Source of the DNA: Gautieria morchelliformis
Taxonomy: Eukaryota > Basidiomycota > Agaricomycetes > Gomphales > Gomphaceae
DNA: 64,000 nucleotides
Direction: 5' to 3'
Assembly: GCA_015179125.1 (NCBI GenBank)
Contig: WHVA01000166.1
Location: forward strand, 124,001 to 188,000
The notes below the pieces were generated by a model. That model searched no databases. It was not told where the DNA came from and worked only from the letters and a program-made list of their open reading frames with translations. Positions 13,120-24,277 of this stretch are shown one piece after another; position 1 is the stretch's first letter; each line of letters opens with the position of its first letter. A program made the translations under genes and the position numbers.

Positions 13120-15184
13120 TGTATTTCAAGGGGGAAGGAGACTGATCGAAATCATAATAGATCATGCCCACCAGATGATTCGCCACTACAGTCAACTGAA
13201 AACTTCGAACTACATTCGAAGAACATACTGGTGGCCTAGTATGGCCTCGGACATCGAGGCATTCTGCACTTCATGCGCGAAGTGTCAGACCACCAAGACA
13301 GGCACACAGTGGCCTGCCAGACTGCTACATAGCCTACCTATCCCTGATAGAGCATGGCAATCTATCGGAATCGATTTCATGGGCCCACTACCCAAATTGA
13401 ATGACTGTGATTACCTCATGGTAATCATAGATAGACTCACATCACATGTACACCTCATCCCGACACTGATGAGCATGACGGCCAAAGGAATAGCCTGGCT
13501 ATTACTAAAAGAGGTTGTGAGACTCCAAGGAGTCCCAGACTCCATAGTCTCGGACCGAGACTCAAATTCACATCCATATTCTCATGTGAGCTCCAATGGC
13601 TCATGGGGATGAAACTCCTCATGTCCACCACATTCCATCCCCAGAGGGATGGCGCGACTGAACGGGCAAACTGTTAGATAGGCCAGATCCTTCAATCAGT
13701 CATCAAGGATAATCAAAGGACTGGGCCAGCAAGTGCCCAATGGTCGAAGTTGCCCTAAACAGCAACATCAGCTCGACAACAGGATTTGCACCCTTTGAGC
13801 TGAACCACGGATATATTCCACAGATCAACCTACCGATGGCTATGGACACTCCCTTCATAGGAGTGACTTGATTCACACATCAGGCTTGATGGAACCTGAT
13901 GGCGGCACATGATGCAATCATAGAGCATAGCGTGACACAAACCTTTCACGCAAATAAGAAACGTTATGAAGGGGACATATATGCGGCAGGAGACCATGTG
14001 TATCTGTTGACCCAGAACCTGGCCCTGCCAAAAGGAAGGGCCAGGAAACTAGTACCATGATATATTGGGCCATATCGTGTGAATGAAGCCCATAATGAGA
14101 CCTCAACAGTAACCCTTGAATTACCGGAGGAATTGAAAATTTGATGCATTGCGCCGACATTCCATAGTATGGAATCCATACCAGCCTCATACAATGGTAT
14201 GAAGTGAATAACAACGATCTGTTCCCTCACTGTGAAGCAAAGTCATTTTATGACTTTGGAGTGAATGACAAGGAAGAGTGGCTCGTCAACGAGATATTAT
14301 CCCACTGATGGATAAACCCGAAGGACCTGGAGTTCCAATTAGGTGGGCTCTAGGAGACGTGATATGGGATCCCATGTCATCGTGTAAGGACCTCGAAGCC
14401 CTAGATAGTTATCTAGAACTTCGAGGCGTGGCCAAGCTTCACGACTTGCCTAAATGGCATTAAGTTGCATCGGTCACGTGTGATCATGTGATGCGCCAGC
14501 CATGGTGCCATAAATATTTGCCTCGGATCTCTCCGAGGGCATTTCACTCCTTAAGAAGTAACCACCACCATCTTCTAACAAAGATGGATCGCATCAAAGA
14601 GACCATAAACATCCAAGCCACTGCCAGTGGCTCCAAAAAAGGGAGCCGCCGCAATCTTCTTGAAAAGTTGGCTCCCGAGAATTGGGAGATAGCGACATGG
14701 AACGACAGCCTCGCAATTATCCATTCAGATAAGTGGGACTGTTGTGAGCCAGATGCAACACACTTAGCGGAGTTGTCAAACTCCAGTAATATAAGAATCA
14801 TAGACGAAGCTATCACCTACGCAGCCAAAGCTGCCTGGCCTTGGCTCACCAAGGAGGTCAGACGAAGGACTCTCGAGGACTCTTGGTCAGAAATCGAGCA
14901 CCTCAAGTATGACCTGGCATCCGAGCATGATCAAATAGCACACCAGGATGACAAGATCCACGAGTTGAGACAACAACTCGAGCGAGCCAGGCCGACACAC
15001 CCCACCCCACCATGGCCAAAGGCTCCACCTGTGGCCAGCCCATCATCCCACCTGATGGCCCCACTACCATCGTGCTGTACAGGAGCGACACTTCCCCCAG
15101 CACCAGCCCCCCCAGGAACCGCACCCCTCCCAACAGGCTTGGCACTCACCAGCTGGATACTGGAGTTTTAGGAAAAATAGATTA

Positions 15185-16085
15185 GATATATCAGAAGTGA
15201 TATATTTGATGACTCAGGGAGTTGGGACTCTTTGTGCACCCCTGTGCACGGTATATGCGCGAGCTGACTAAGCTCTGTGGAGCGAGTGCGTCACTGATTG
15301 ATGTAGGTCACGTGACCGAGTCGATAGAAGATTGGTGTCGATCCGAAGAACAGTCAGATCAAAAGCGTTCTCTTTTGAGATAGTATAGAGTAAACAGTGA
15401 TAATAGACTCTCAACAAAGAATTGGAATAAACTATCAAGAAATGAGCTCTGTAGCTATCAAACAAGTCTACAGTTACTTCAGGAGGTGAAACAGCAATTC
15501 TGGATGGTTCTGGATAATATTCTGGATGTTTTGTTCGTACATTTATGGTAGCTACTTATACTAAAATAGTAGTGACTACCAGTGTTCAAGATAGTGATAG
15601 AATGGGTCAGGATAATGTGGAAATGCTCCACAGGCTGCATACAGCTGTGGAGCAGGAACAATGATGGGGATACTTGTCCTACTGATAAGTATCTAAGATG
15701 GGACCTTGGAGCAATGTACAAAGCCCCTTTCAACATGTAATACAGCTCGTAATCAATGGAGCTGGTCAGGGGAATAGAATAGAATAGAAATCATGTGTGT
15801 CCTGTGCTGTGTGCCTACAGCAGCCTTGGAAAGGCATTTGCCATCTCTGTACCTCTCTCCTGAGGTAGCTATTCAGTACTTCCATAGATAGGACAGTGTA
15901 CTGTAATCTCCATCGTGTCCGATGTCCCTGTATGGGTCTGTTAGTCCCATAGCAATACTTCTTCTGACCAGGGTCCAGGTGCCTGCTTTCCAGGGCAGGC
16001 ACTGTTACTGGTGCATGGATCATTTCTCCCAGATGTTAGCTCAGTTAGACGATTGTATAGACCTTAGAATACTGTGTGATATATC
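15185..16085. mobile_element. Candidate TA-flanked TIR element (901 bp), non-coding
   Basis: Compared with Gyp-1b, whose accessory ORF runs on without a gap, about 0.9 kb is inserted here. Its ends are a 9-bp inverted repeat GATATATCA...TGATATATC, each flanked by TA, as in Tc1/mariner-type insertions. No transposase is visible. The inside is AT-rich and includes a short GAATAGAATAGAATAGAA repeat. The short TIR makes the superfamily tentative. An old LTR or unrelated insertion is the alternative. Confidence 0.4.
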
Positions 16086-16808
16086 TATCTCATTTATTCT
16101 AACATGGAGCCCTATGCGGCGCCCATTGAGGACGCCTGCGCATCATCCAGAATGATGATTGTCACATCCATGTTGAGAGTGCTGGCTCCATTCGAGCCAG
16201 CACATGCTGACATCCCAGACGGGTGGCTGTCTGACATGTCTGTCTGGGATGGCTACGACTCAGATTGGCCCCAACGCGTTTCCAAACGGAAGCACAGAAA
16301 ACCTCTCCCACCACCAGTCCCAGACAACGGACTGGCAGAAGAGCTAGAACACATCAAGAATCCATATTTAGCAGAATCATCGATGCACAGCACCGATGAC
16401 CCCAGGCTACACCAAGCGCTAGCCATCATCCAGGCCCAATACATAGGGCCCCATGTCGTGCTGCCGCCGCCAGGGGCGGAAGTTGTACAATGATACCTGG
16501 GGGAAGGGGAGCTGTTGAGACACGGAGATCGGAGGATATCCATGATGGGCCACTTGCCACAGCCCCTAGGCAGATCAGTCCCTTGGCTTGCTGAGTGGTA
16601 CCATGTCTGCCCGATATCTAAGCCAAGGTTTCAAGACCTCCTCGCATGCACCAAGGATACCCTGGCCAACCAGCACACACTGGAAATGAACACGGCATTC
16701 CAGTGCCTGCAATAGGAGGGGCCTCGTAAGCCCTGCCAGAATTATATAAACCTTCTGGATGGTACACTGCGACGGTGCTCAATGGCTGGCAATCAAATGC
16801 TGAGGGTG

Positions 16809-17461
16809 TGTTACGACCGTGCATTTCCAACTTCCGACCTTCAGTTCCACAACACTTTCCGCCCCTCCGATATTTCCGACATTCCACCCCTTGTTCTACT
16901 CCCTTGTTCTTTCGACTCTATTACTCGGACCCACCGGACCCGCTTCATCGTTCATCAAGACCATATGTCTGGCCCTCCTTGTGTTTCGTTGTCAGATATG
17001 TTTTCCCGACCCCTCGTTCTTCGCCATTGTTTTACCTTACCCTGAACCCCCCTTGTAGTCCCATTGTTCCCAATTAGTTAGTTCCCACGCATTGTCTACT
17101 CGACTTCCGCTTCCCCCGGAATTTGCTTAGTACCATATCATTACCTGTTGTCTCAGCTCTTTGTATAAAAGCCTGTCATGTATGTCTGTTATTCTGCAAT
17201 CAGATAATCGCCTTCGATACTTGATTTCCTTCGCTCCATCTCCTGTTCCCAGCACAGCAAGTCTAGCAAGACCTCCGTCTCTCCGCCTTCTGTTTTCCGC
17301 CTCTGTTCCGCCTCAAGTTCTGACCAACCTTTAGTTCAGGACCTTCCGACTTCTGACTCATTCCGAAATACCTAGGATGATAGTTCATTGGGGGCACAAC
17401 CTACAAGTTGAAGCCGCTGTCCTTTCCAGTTCCGACTTAGCGGAAATCTCGATACGTAACA
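16809..17461 (+). repeat. Solo LTR, family LTR-3, inside Gyp-1a, TSD GGGTG
   Basis: 653 bp with ends TGTTACGACC...GATACGTAACA (7-bp perfect terminal inverted repeat TGTTACG/CGTAACA) and a perfect 5-bp duplication GGGTG at 16804-16808 and 17462-17466. A TATA box (TATAAAA) lies at 17164-17170, so the LTR reads on the plus strand, with U3 up to about 17190. No internal element of this family is in the window. Gyp-2 LTRs share only the TGTTACGA terminus. Confidence 0.9.
17164..17170 (+). promoter_or_regulatory. TATA box of solo LTR-3
   Basis: TATAAAA about 355 bases into the LTR, followed by T/C-rich sequence. This is the expected place for the U3/R promoter. Whether it is still used is unknown. 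Confidence 0.5.
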
Positions 17462-18211
17462 GGGTGTCCCTCCTGCCATCCGCGATGATGTGGAAGGCGG
17501 ATTAAACACAACAGATATCGACATCTGGATGTGGATAAGGATCCTGGCTCCCAAAACCAAGCCACCATCCCCCCTCAAGTCGCGTTTAAGCGACTTGTTT
17601 GGTATGCCACACCAATGGCAGGAGCTCATGGACGATATCAATTCCTCCTCCCACGGCGCACACCCTGCAGCCTTCTGTCACAGGGAAGTTCCCAGTCAGA
17701 GATAGGCTCACACATGAGATCCCGCTGAAGGAGCTCATGTTATGGCTTGCTCTCCATGGTGGCATGACTCAGGAACGTGTCCCTTGGATCAAGGGATACT
17801 TCCAATGACTTTGGGACAAAGAAGTCGCAAACACTGCTGCTTGCATGGGGCAGCAGCGACACAAACAGGGACTAAAGCTGTCCCAGCATGCCCGTGAAAA
17901 AGTGGCCAGGAGTACCTTGGAGCAGCTTGATAAGGAGCTATGCGCATCCCGACCCCCATATCCACAACCTGATCTGGCCCCGGATGCCGCATTTATCAAG
18001 GAGATGGGTATCAACCCATCTCTTGAAGCAAGTCCATTTCAGCCCCGAGACGGACCTGGCCCCTCCACATCCACTAACACAGATGCAATGCATGTGGATC
18101 CCCGGCCCATGCTGTCTCCATATACAGATGTCCAGATGGATGGATCACCCACCGCCGAGGAAAAGGACCTCGACGCAGAGATATATGGTGACTAGAGTTC
18201 ACAATAGAGGG

Positions 18212-18511
18212 GGAAGGTGTAAATATGCATCTTCACTTGTATTTCCTCATAGCAATACATAATACTCGGTAGCTTAGATAGTGCCAGTGGGTCCTCATTG
18301 TAAAGATGTCTATCTTAAGCCTTAAGTCACAAGAGCATGACAGAACTTGACCAATGTGTGGTATTCTGATGCTACATAGTGACAGTGTAAGGGTAAGATG
18401 CGATGGGGGCCGCTGGCCGGTTCCCACGCATAAACTATACAGTGGGTCCCTAAGGGGCCCACTGGGATTATGTAATAACTGATGTACATGTAGATACACG
18501 GGTTATTTACA
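18212..18511. repeat. Convergent Gyp-1a / Gyp-1b 3' LTR remnants, tail to tail
   Basis: On the plus strand AGAGGGGGAAGG (polypurine tract, 18200-18211) runs into TGTAAATA..., the 3' LTR start of Gyp-1a. On the minus strand TAGAGGGGGAGGG runs into TGTAAATA... from 18511 leftwards, the 3' LTR start of Gyp-1b. The two LTR starts align loosely (shared TACATAAT and AGTGGG.CC). Only about 300 bp separate the two tracts, so both LTRs must be truncated or fused. A near-perfect hairpin CAGTGGGTCCC-TAA-GGGGCCCACTG spans 18440-18464. Confidence 0.65.
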
Positions 18512-18547
18512 CCCTCCCCCTCTATAGAAAGCTATAGGGGTTAACTA

Positions 18548-20510
18548 CTACTCATAGAGGTCATCCATGAGGGAGTCCTCTAGAGTGGCCGATACGATGA
18601 CATCGTCGTCATACAGGGCCAGGTGGAGCATGTGACTCCTCCGGGGCACCTCCACGTCATTGGTGGTGATTGGGTGAGGCTGGTCGGCCTCACCACTAGC
18701 GGCGGTATCCGCTTGGGTGATGGGGCCAGTGTCCTCGTGGAGCATGGCCTCAACGGCTGGGTCCTCAGGCTGAGGAGGGGGCCGGAAGCGCGCCAGCTCT
18801 CGGTCGAGCTGAGCGTGAGTGAGGGGTCACGGCACCGCGGCCCTCACGTGGCTGGTCTCGATGACCTTTTGTTGGCCCCCGCGGGCGGTGGCACTGAATG
18901 CCGCGCCGATGATGCTGCGTTGAACATAATGTTCAATGCGCGCCACTCGCTCGCGAGTGACTCCCGCGTAGCGGGCCAACCATCTCGCGATCTCCGCGAG
19001 TGGGATGTCAGGGCCGGATCAGCCCTCCACAGGGAATGGGCCCGTGATTGAGAGCCGCAGGGTGGTTCTCTGAGGTTTCAGCACTTCCCTGGCGTCGATG
19101 AGGCTCGACCATTGGTCTGTCGAGCCGAAGAGGTCGAGTAGCCTCGCCCTGAGAGGCGATGCGACCCCTTTGACCCGGGGCGCAAGGGCCTTCAACCACA
19201 TCCAGACGTCCATGTCGTCTAGGTTGAAGGTGCCATCCGCGTTGTCACGGATGGCGGATGGGATCCCTTCAGGGTTGTGTATCCAACCCTTCAGAATGGC
19301 CGTGATGTCGTGCAGGGTACCGCCCACTATCACGAGACAATCCCTTTTGGGATTGCGAGCGCGTTGTTCGCGCTCGATGCGTTTGAATACGCCGATCATC
19401 TCGTGTGTACGCGCGAGCTGCGGCGTTTCTTTTGCCCGCACTATGAGTTTGACGAAGCGTGGGTCGTCGAGCGGGCAGATGTCGTACCATTGAGTACGAC
19501 GCTGTTGGGCCTTTCCTACCGGCCGTGGTAGGAGGCCCATATCGGTGATCGGTGGGTCTCCGAGTGGTATGATCACTCCCTCCCCCGGGTAGGGAGGGTG
19601 AACTGTCCCCGCCAGGCCCGATGTACTGGGCCTCGATCTGTGCTACCCGCCGCTGAAGGGAGGGGTCGTTGACGGTGTGCGACGATGACACCGCTAGGTA
19701 AGCGCTAATCGCGCTTTCCTTCGCAATGGCTAGCCCATTGACGGTGTGGGGCGAGCCACGCAATTTCTTGCGCTTTTTCTTTGGCTGCTCTGCCAGCCTC
19801 TGTGCCCGTTCGGGGTCGTACATCTTACAGATGGATGAGTCGGACTCCCATCCATCGGGGACGCCGTACGCAGAGTCGGAAGGCGCGCTCTGCCCTTCCG
19901 TCGTTGCCGTTGTCGGGGTCGGCGCCGACAATCGGGACGCTAGCCCTGATGTTGCGCGTGCCGGCAACGGCGCCGTCGCGCGGGGTGATGATGGCCCGGC
20001 CACTGGGTCCGTGGTCGGGTCATGTCGCGGCCTTTTTGAGGCAGCATGGACCAGGGTAACCTGGAGCTGGGCTGCACTCAGCTGTTGCTCCAGTTCCTTG
20101 ATCCTGGCACGCTCGGTTGCAAGCACGTCGTCGCGGTCCTCGACCACGCATTCCAGCTCCTTGACCTCTTTTTTAAGGTCGTGGATGTCCCGGAGGGGCT
20201 CTTCTCGCGCGTGACGCGCGATGCCCCTTGGGAGCCATCCCCAAGCTGCATCGATGGCGTCGCCGATGTCTTCGTCCCGCAACTTGACCTTGTGGGTGCC
20301 TGTCGTGGCCCTAAGGTGCGTGGCGTAGTCCGCGCACATTGCGCAATCATCCGGGGGGACGATGGCGAGGGCGTCCTCCCATCCCACGATCATCCAGTGC
20401 TCCTGGTCTATTGGAGCACGGAGAATGTCTGTGGCCCCCTGTCTCGGGGCCGTTGTTCGCGTTGTGGACGTTGACGGATCAACATCCATCCCATCTTTGG
20501 GGGGCATCAT
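18548..20510 (-). pseudogene. Gyp-1b accessory ORF (third ORF after pol), coiled coil
   Basis: Sense ORF between pol and 3' LTR, starting MMPPKDGMDVDPST at 20510. The N-terminal block has WMIVGWEDALAI and AIDAAWGWLPRG. It is followed by a clear coiled coil (KEVKELECVV, ERARIKELEQQL, about residues 115-160), a Pro/Ala/Ser/Thr-rich linker with a basic patch (KKKRKKLRG, possible nuclear signal), PDGWESDSS, AQYIGPGG, then a globular-looking part (QWYDICPLDDPRF, LDDMDVWMWLKALAP) and an acidic C-terminus ending near 18548 (SLMDDLYE). About two or three breaks remain. The same order of blocks occurs in Gyp-1a at 14.5-18.2 kb, so the protein belongs to the family. Function is unknown and I recognise no Pfam-type domain. 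Confidence 0.7.
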
Positions 20511-21454
20511 CTTTGTGGGTAGATGATGGTGGTTGCTTCCAAGAAGCGATGCGCCCTCGGAAATATCCGAGGCGGAAATTTAACCGCGCCGTGGCCGGCG
20601 CATCACATGGTCTGCACATGACAGACGCGTCTAGTGGCGTCTGGGGAGGTCGCGTGGCTTGCCCACCCCCCGAAGCTCTAGATAGCTATCTAGGGCTTCA
20701 AGGTCCTTGCAGGACGACATGGGTTCCCATGTCACGTCGCCTAGGGTCCAACGGACCTGGAACTCCAGGTCCATCGAGTTTATCCATTGATGTGTGATAA
20801 TCTCGTCGACGAGCCACTCCTCGTCGTCATTTGCTCCGAAGTCATAAAATGACTTGGCCTCACGACGAGGGAACAATTCGTCGTTGTTAGCCTCGTATCG
20901 CCGTACGAGGCTGGAATGGAAGACCAGTGAAATGCGACCGCTTTTCAGTTCATCGGGAAGATCGAGGGTCACCGTCGAGGTGTCGTTGTGAGCCTCGACG
21001 ACGCGGTACGGTCCGATGTACCGCAGGACTAGTTTTCTGGCTGTTCCTTTCAGGAGAGTTAGGTTTTGTGTCGAAAGGTAGACGCAGGCGTTGGCCGCAT
21101 ACCTGTTGCTTGCCATACGTTTCTTATTCGCGTGAAACATTTGCGTCACTCGATGCTCTATGATTGCATCGTGTGCCGCCATCAGGTTCCATTTTGCTTG
21201 ATGTGCGAACCGGGCCACCCCCTTGAACGGGGTGTCCATGGCTATGGGGAGGACTATGGAGGAAAACGGATGGAGCAACCGAGCGGGCAAACCGCTCGAT
21301 CGGCCAGATATTGCGCGCGGTCGTCAGAGACGATCAGAAGGATTGGGCATTGAAATTCCCAATGGTTGAGGTCGCCCTCAACAGCAACGTCAGCACGACC
21401 ACAGGGTTCGCACCCTTCGAGCTGAACCATGGCTATATGCCGCAGATAGGAGGA

Positions 21455-22085
21455 TGTTCACATTGACAACAATGTATACTCTTCTAGGATATATTAGATA
21501 TCTTTTAAAATATCAACCCTAACCAAATTCATAATCCATCATTTTGAGCAACTTGTATATTGTGGACATCCTAAATTTTTTTGAATGTTCTGATATTTTA
21601 AAAATATAGTTGTATGTGCTAAAGCATGGTGTGTATTGATATAACAGAGCAATTTCAGATAGGATTTGGATGACTATATATTAAAAGTATATATGACGCT
21701 TGTTACATGTATGATGATAGAATGTAGAGGCGAGTATGGACTATATGAGTACACGTTGGAAGTATATATGAAACATGTTAGATGTACAATCACAGAATAT
21801 AGAAGCAAGTATGGACAATACCTGTACTATATTATTATATATGGTTGATAGATCTGATTAGAAGGTATGTTTAAAATAATATGCATGTATAGTACAAAGA
21901 TATGTAACTATTGATGTTTAGACAATGGGGTATACACCCTTTCCTGGGGGAGCAGCAGACTGTGAGAAAGAACTTTGGGGCTAGGATTAAGCATTCCTTA
22001 CAGGTGCTGGCAACTGCCTCAATATTGATATATTTTATGAAATATAGATGAGCTAAGCTATATATACATATATATGACGGTTACA
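21455..22085. repeat. AT-rich 631-bp insertion in Gyp-1b integrase
   Basis: A block much richer in AT than its surroundings, starting TGTTCACATTG and ending GACGGTTACA, splits integrase sequence that is continuous in Gyp-1a. The TG...CA ends suggest an LTR, but flanking 5-mers do not match and the neighbouring integrase segment is rearranged, so the target site is lost. It holds two related tracts near 21.68 and 21.77 kb (TATATGA...ACA.GT...GA...AGA). No ORF of meaning. Confidence 0.45.
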
Positions 22086-23596
22086 AGGGGAGCTTAGTCC
22101 CCATGAGTCGCTGTAGTTCACACCAGAAGATCGATGTGAACTTTGAGTCTCTGTCCGAGACGATGGAGTCGGGAACTCCATGTAGTCGGATGACCTCCTT
22201 CAGAAACAGCTAGGCTACTCCCTTGGCTGACACGCTCGTCGTGGTTGGCACGAGGTGTACGAGCGACGTTAGTCGGTCGATGACTACCATCAGGTAGTCA
22301 CAGTCGTTGGATTTGGGCCGGGGCCCCATGAAGTCGATGCCAATCGACTGCCACGGCCTATCTGGAATGGGTAGGCTGTGTAGTAGGCCTTTGGGCCGTT
22401 GTGGCCCGGTTTTTGTCATCTGACACCTCACGCACGATGTGCAGAACACTTCTATGTCTGGGCTCATGCCCGGCCACCAATATGCTCTTCGAACGTAGTT
22501 CGAAGTCTTGAGATGGCCGTAGTGGCCGACTATCTGATGTGCCCGATCGATGATAATTTCGATCAGCTTCCTTCCCCCTTGAAGAACAGAGCGGGGGACG
22601 GCAATGACGTCTCTTTTGAGCTGATTCTTAGTCCAGATCAGCCCGTCCCGGATCCCGAATCTCGGGTGCGGGTCCAGGTGCGCCATGATCTTTGTGAACA
22701 TGATGTCCCTGTTGTACGCATCTCGTAGGACCTTAGACAGGTCTACGCCTTGCTCGACGACCCGGCGCAGGGGCACGCCGTCATTTCCTGCAGCGATGTT
22801 CGCAGGCTCTGGTGAGCCCTCGTTTAATGCGGCGGCTTCTGTTACTCTTGCCTCTGTCTTCTCAGCGAGGCATTTAGAGTGTCTTGTCGCCGCTGTTCGC
22901 AACTCGACATACCGGTCGGTGGGCAATAACTCACCGTCCGGGTCCAAACGCGCATCCGCGTTCACGAAGACATGGTCCGGGTGATTGTCATCACTTGTGT
23001 CACTCTCGTAGTAGCGCGACAGGCAGTCTGCTACCTTGTTCTCTATACCATCAACATGAATGGTGTTGAAATTGAACCGGGAGAGAAACTCCCGCCATCT
23101 GACCTGTCGGTCAGATAGGCTCTTCTGGGTCTCAAAGTACTCGAGCCCTTTGTGGTCTGTGATGAGGGTGAACCTTCGCCCCAGCAGTTTGTCCTCCCAT
23201 TCCATGAGAGCCTCGAGCACCGCGATCGTCTCGTGCTCATGAGTCCGGTAGTGTTGCTGAGCAATGCTGAACTTCTTTGACAAGAAGCCGGCTGGTCGAC
23301 AAGTTTTCCAGTCAGGACCTTGGCCATAGACCGCACCGACGCCGGCTTTTGATCCGTCGGTGATCACCCAGATCGGCTCTGGGCACCTTGCGTCTACTGG
23401 ACGCAGGATCAGGGCCTTACAGGCCAACGCCTTAATGCTTTGCCAGCATTTGTCGAGTAGTGGTGTCCATTCGAATGGACGGTTATTACGTGCACAGCCC
23501 GATAGCGGGGTGGTATATGTGCTAACATCTGGCATGTAGTGTGCCAGATACTGTACCAGCCCGAGGAAACACTGGACGTCGTTGAACGTCCGTGGC

Positions 23597-24153
23597 TGTT
23601 ACGATACGATCCGTCGTAAGGTTGACCGAGGTCGGGGACGAAACCCGAGTCAAGGTCCGAGGTTACAGGGCGAGGTTTGGATGGGGAAGTCGGAGAGGGA
23701 CTTTTCAGCTTATGTGCTGCGCCGACCCTACGCACGAGTCCCAATTTCGGAGGTAAACGAATAAGAGGCGAGGTTCTAGCTTAAGAGGCGAGGCGTAGAA
23801 ACTAGCTAGGGATCGAAGGGACACGATAGTTGATTTTCAGACTGAGGAGTAGGAATGCATACAAGGGGGTTATATACGGACGAGGTGCAAGTCAGGGGCG
23901 AACAGATTAGTGGAGGTCAGGGCGCGGTCAGGAGACCGAGGTCAGGGCGAGGTAATATACGAATGATGCGTGATGGAGCGGAATCAGTAACTAAGGGGAT
24001 ACGGGCATGGGTCAAGGTCGGATATGAGTTCAAGCTCAGGATCGGGCTCGGGCACGGATAAGTATCATATGTACTCGGGCATGAATATCACAAGGCTCGG
24101 GCTCGGAAGAAGGTTCTACCGGTAAGTAGCCGGCCAAAGGCCGGGTCCTTACA
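23597..24153 (-). repeat. Gyp-2 3' LTR
   Basis: 557 bp. On the minus strand it starts TGTAAGGACCCGGCC and ends CGTAACA. It is 11 bp shorter than the 5' LTR, mainly through loss of one CTCGGG unit and a 3-bp gap. It begins exactly where Gyp-1b RT sequence ends. Confidence 0.92.
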
Positions 24154-24170
24154 GTATTCCCCCCTCATGG
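24154..24170 (-). promoter_or_regulatory. Gyp-2 polypurine tract
   Basis: On the minus strand CCATGAGGGGGGAATAC abuts the 3' LTR. A purine run next to the LTR is the plus-strand primer expected for this element class. Confidence 0.7.
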
Positions 24171-24277
24171 CCGAGACCCTCGAGGCCGTAATGTGAACAG
24201 GGTTCGCCTATCCTTGAATCTAGATCTCAGTCCGATGTTAAGTAGCCGGAAAGGCGAAGCTTAAATCGTAGCCGAGG

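Larger units (their letters stand above)
14488..18195 (+). pseudogene. Gyp-1a accessory ORF (third ORF after pol), decayed
   Basis: Downstream of the chromodomain and before the 3' LTR, in sense orientation, lies coding sequence homologous to 18548-20510 (-) of Gyp-1b. The N-terminal part (from about 14578) reads MDRIKETINIQ..., has a WE(I/M)(A/V)...W.(D/N)(A/S)LAI block, then a coiled coil near 14.88-14.99 kb (DKIHELRQQLERA) and a proline-rich linker. The middle part shares PDGW.SD and AQYIGP with Gyp-1b. Further on, EWY.(V/I)CP...PRF and the tail near 17.9 kb also match. It is interrupted by the insertion at 15185-16085 and by the solo LTR at 16809-17461, and has several other breaks. I recognise no known domain, transmembrane segment or signal peptide. 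A gag-, envelope- or regulator-like role cannot be chosen from sequence alone. Confidence 0.65.
7099..18211 (+). mobile_element. Gyp-1a: old Ty3/gypsy chromovirus fossil, nested insertions
   Basis: Parts in order: gag tail with a zinc knuckle (CFECGQTGHIKVNC, about 7.36 kb), aspartic protease (LLDSGSKGELL, about 7.8 kb), a protease-RT linker to about 8.6 kb, RT (YMDDIFIFS, about 10.33 kb), RNase H (about 10.8-11.2 kb), integrase zinc finger and core (about 13.1-13.9 kb), a chromodomain-like tail (about 14.3-14.46 kb) and an accessory ORF (about 14.5-18.2 kb). The 5' LTR is absent because the gag side starts abruptly inside the TPR pseudogene. Insertions are listed separately: 8664-10006, 11584-12601, 12624-13119, 15185-16085 and 16809-17461. 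It is badly broken, with well over a dozen interruptions, and is CpG-depleted relative to sister copy Gyp-1b, so it is old. That the 7.1-8.6 kb gag/protease part belongs to the same copy as the RT is inferred from order and strand. Confidence 0.8.
18512..23596 (-). mobile_element. Gyp-1b: Ty3/gypsy chromovirus fossil, 5' half missing
   Basis: On the minus strand, from right to left: end of RT and RNase H (about 23.5-23.0 kb, PFEWTPLLDKC, ITDHKGLEYFET), integrase zinc finger and core (about 22.7-22.1 kb, GIDFMGPRPKSNDCDY), integrase tail and chromodomain-like end (about 21.25-20.63 kb, WEPMSSCKDLEAL), accessory ORF (20.51-18.55 kb), then polypurine tract and 3' LTR remnant. Gag, protease and the first part of RT are absent, because sequence stops exactly where the Gyp-2 LTR begins. 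It has an AT-rich insertion (21455-22085), a short internal rearrangement and a handful of other breaks. It keeps far more CpG than Gyp-1a and so is the younger or better-protected copy. Confidence 0.85.
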
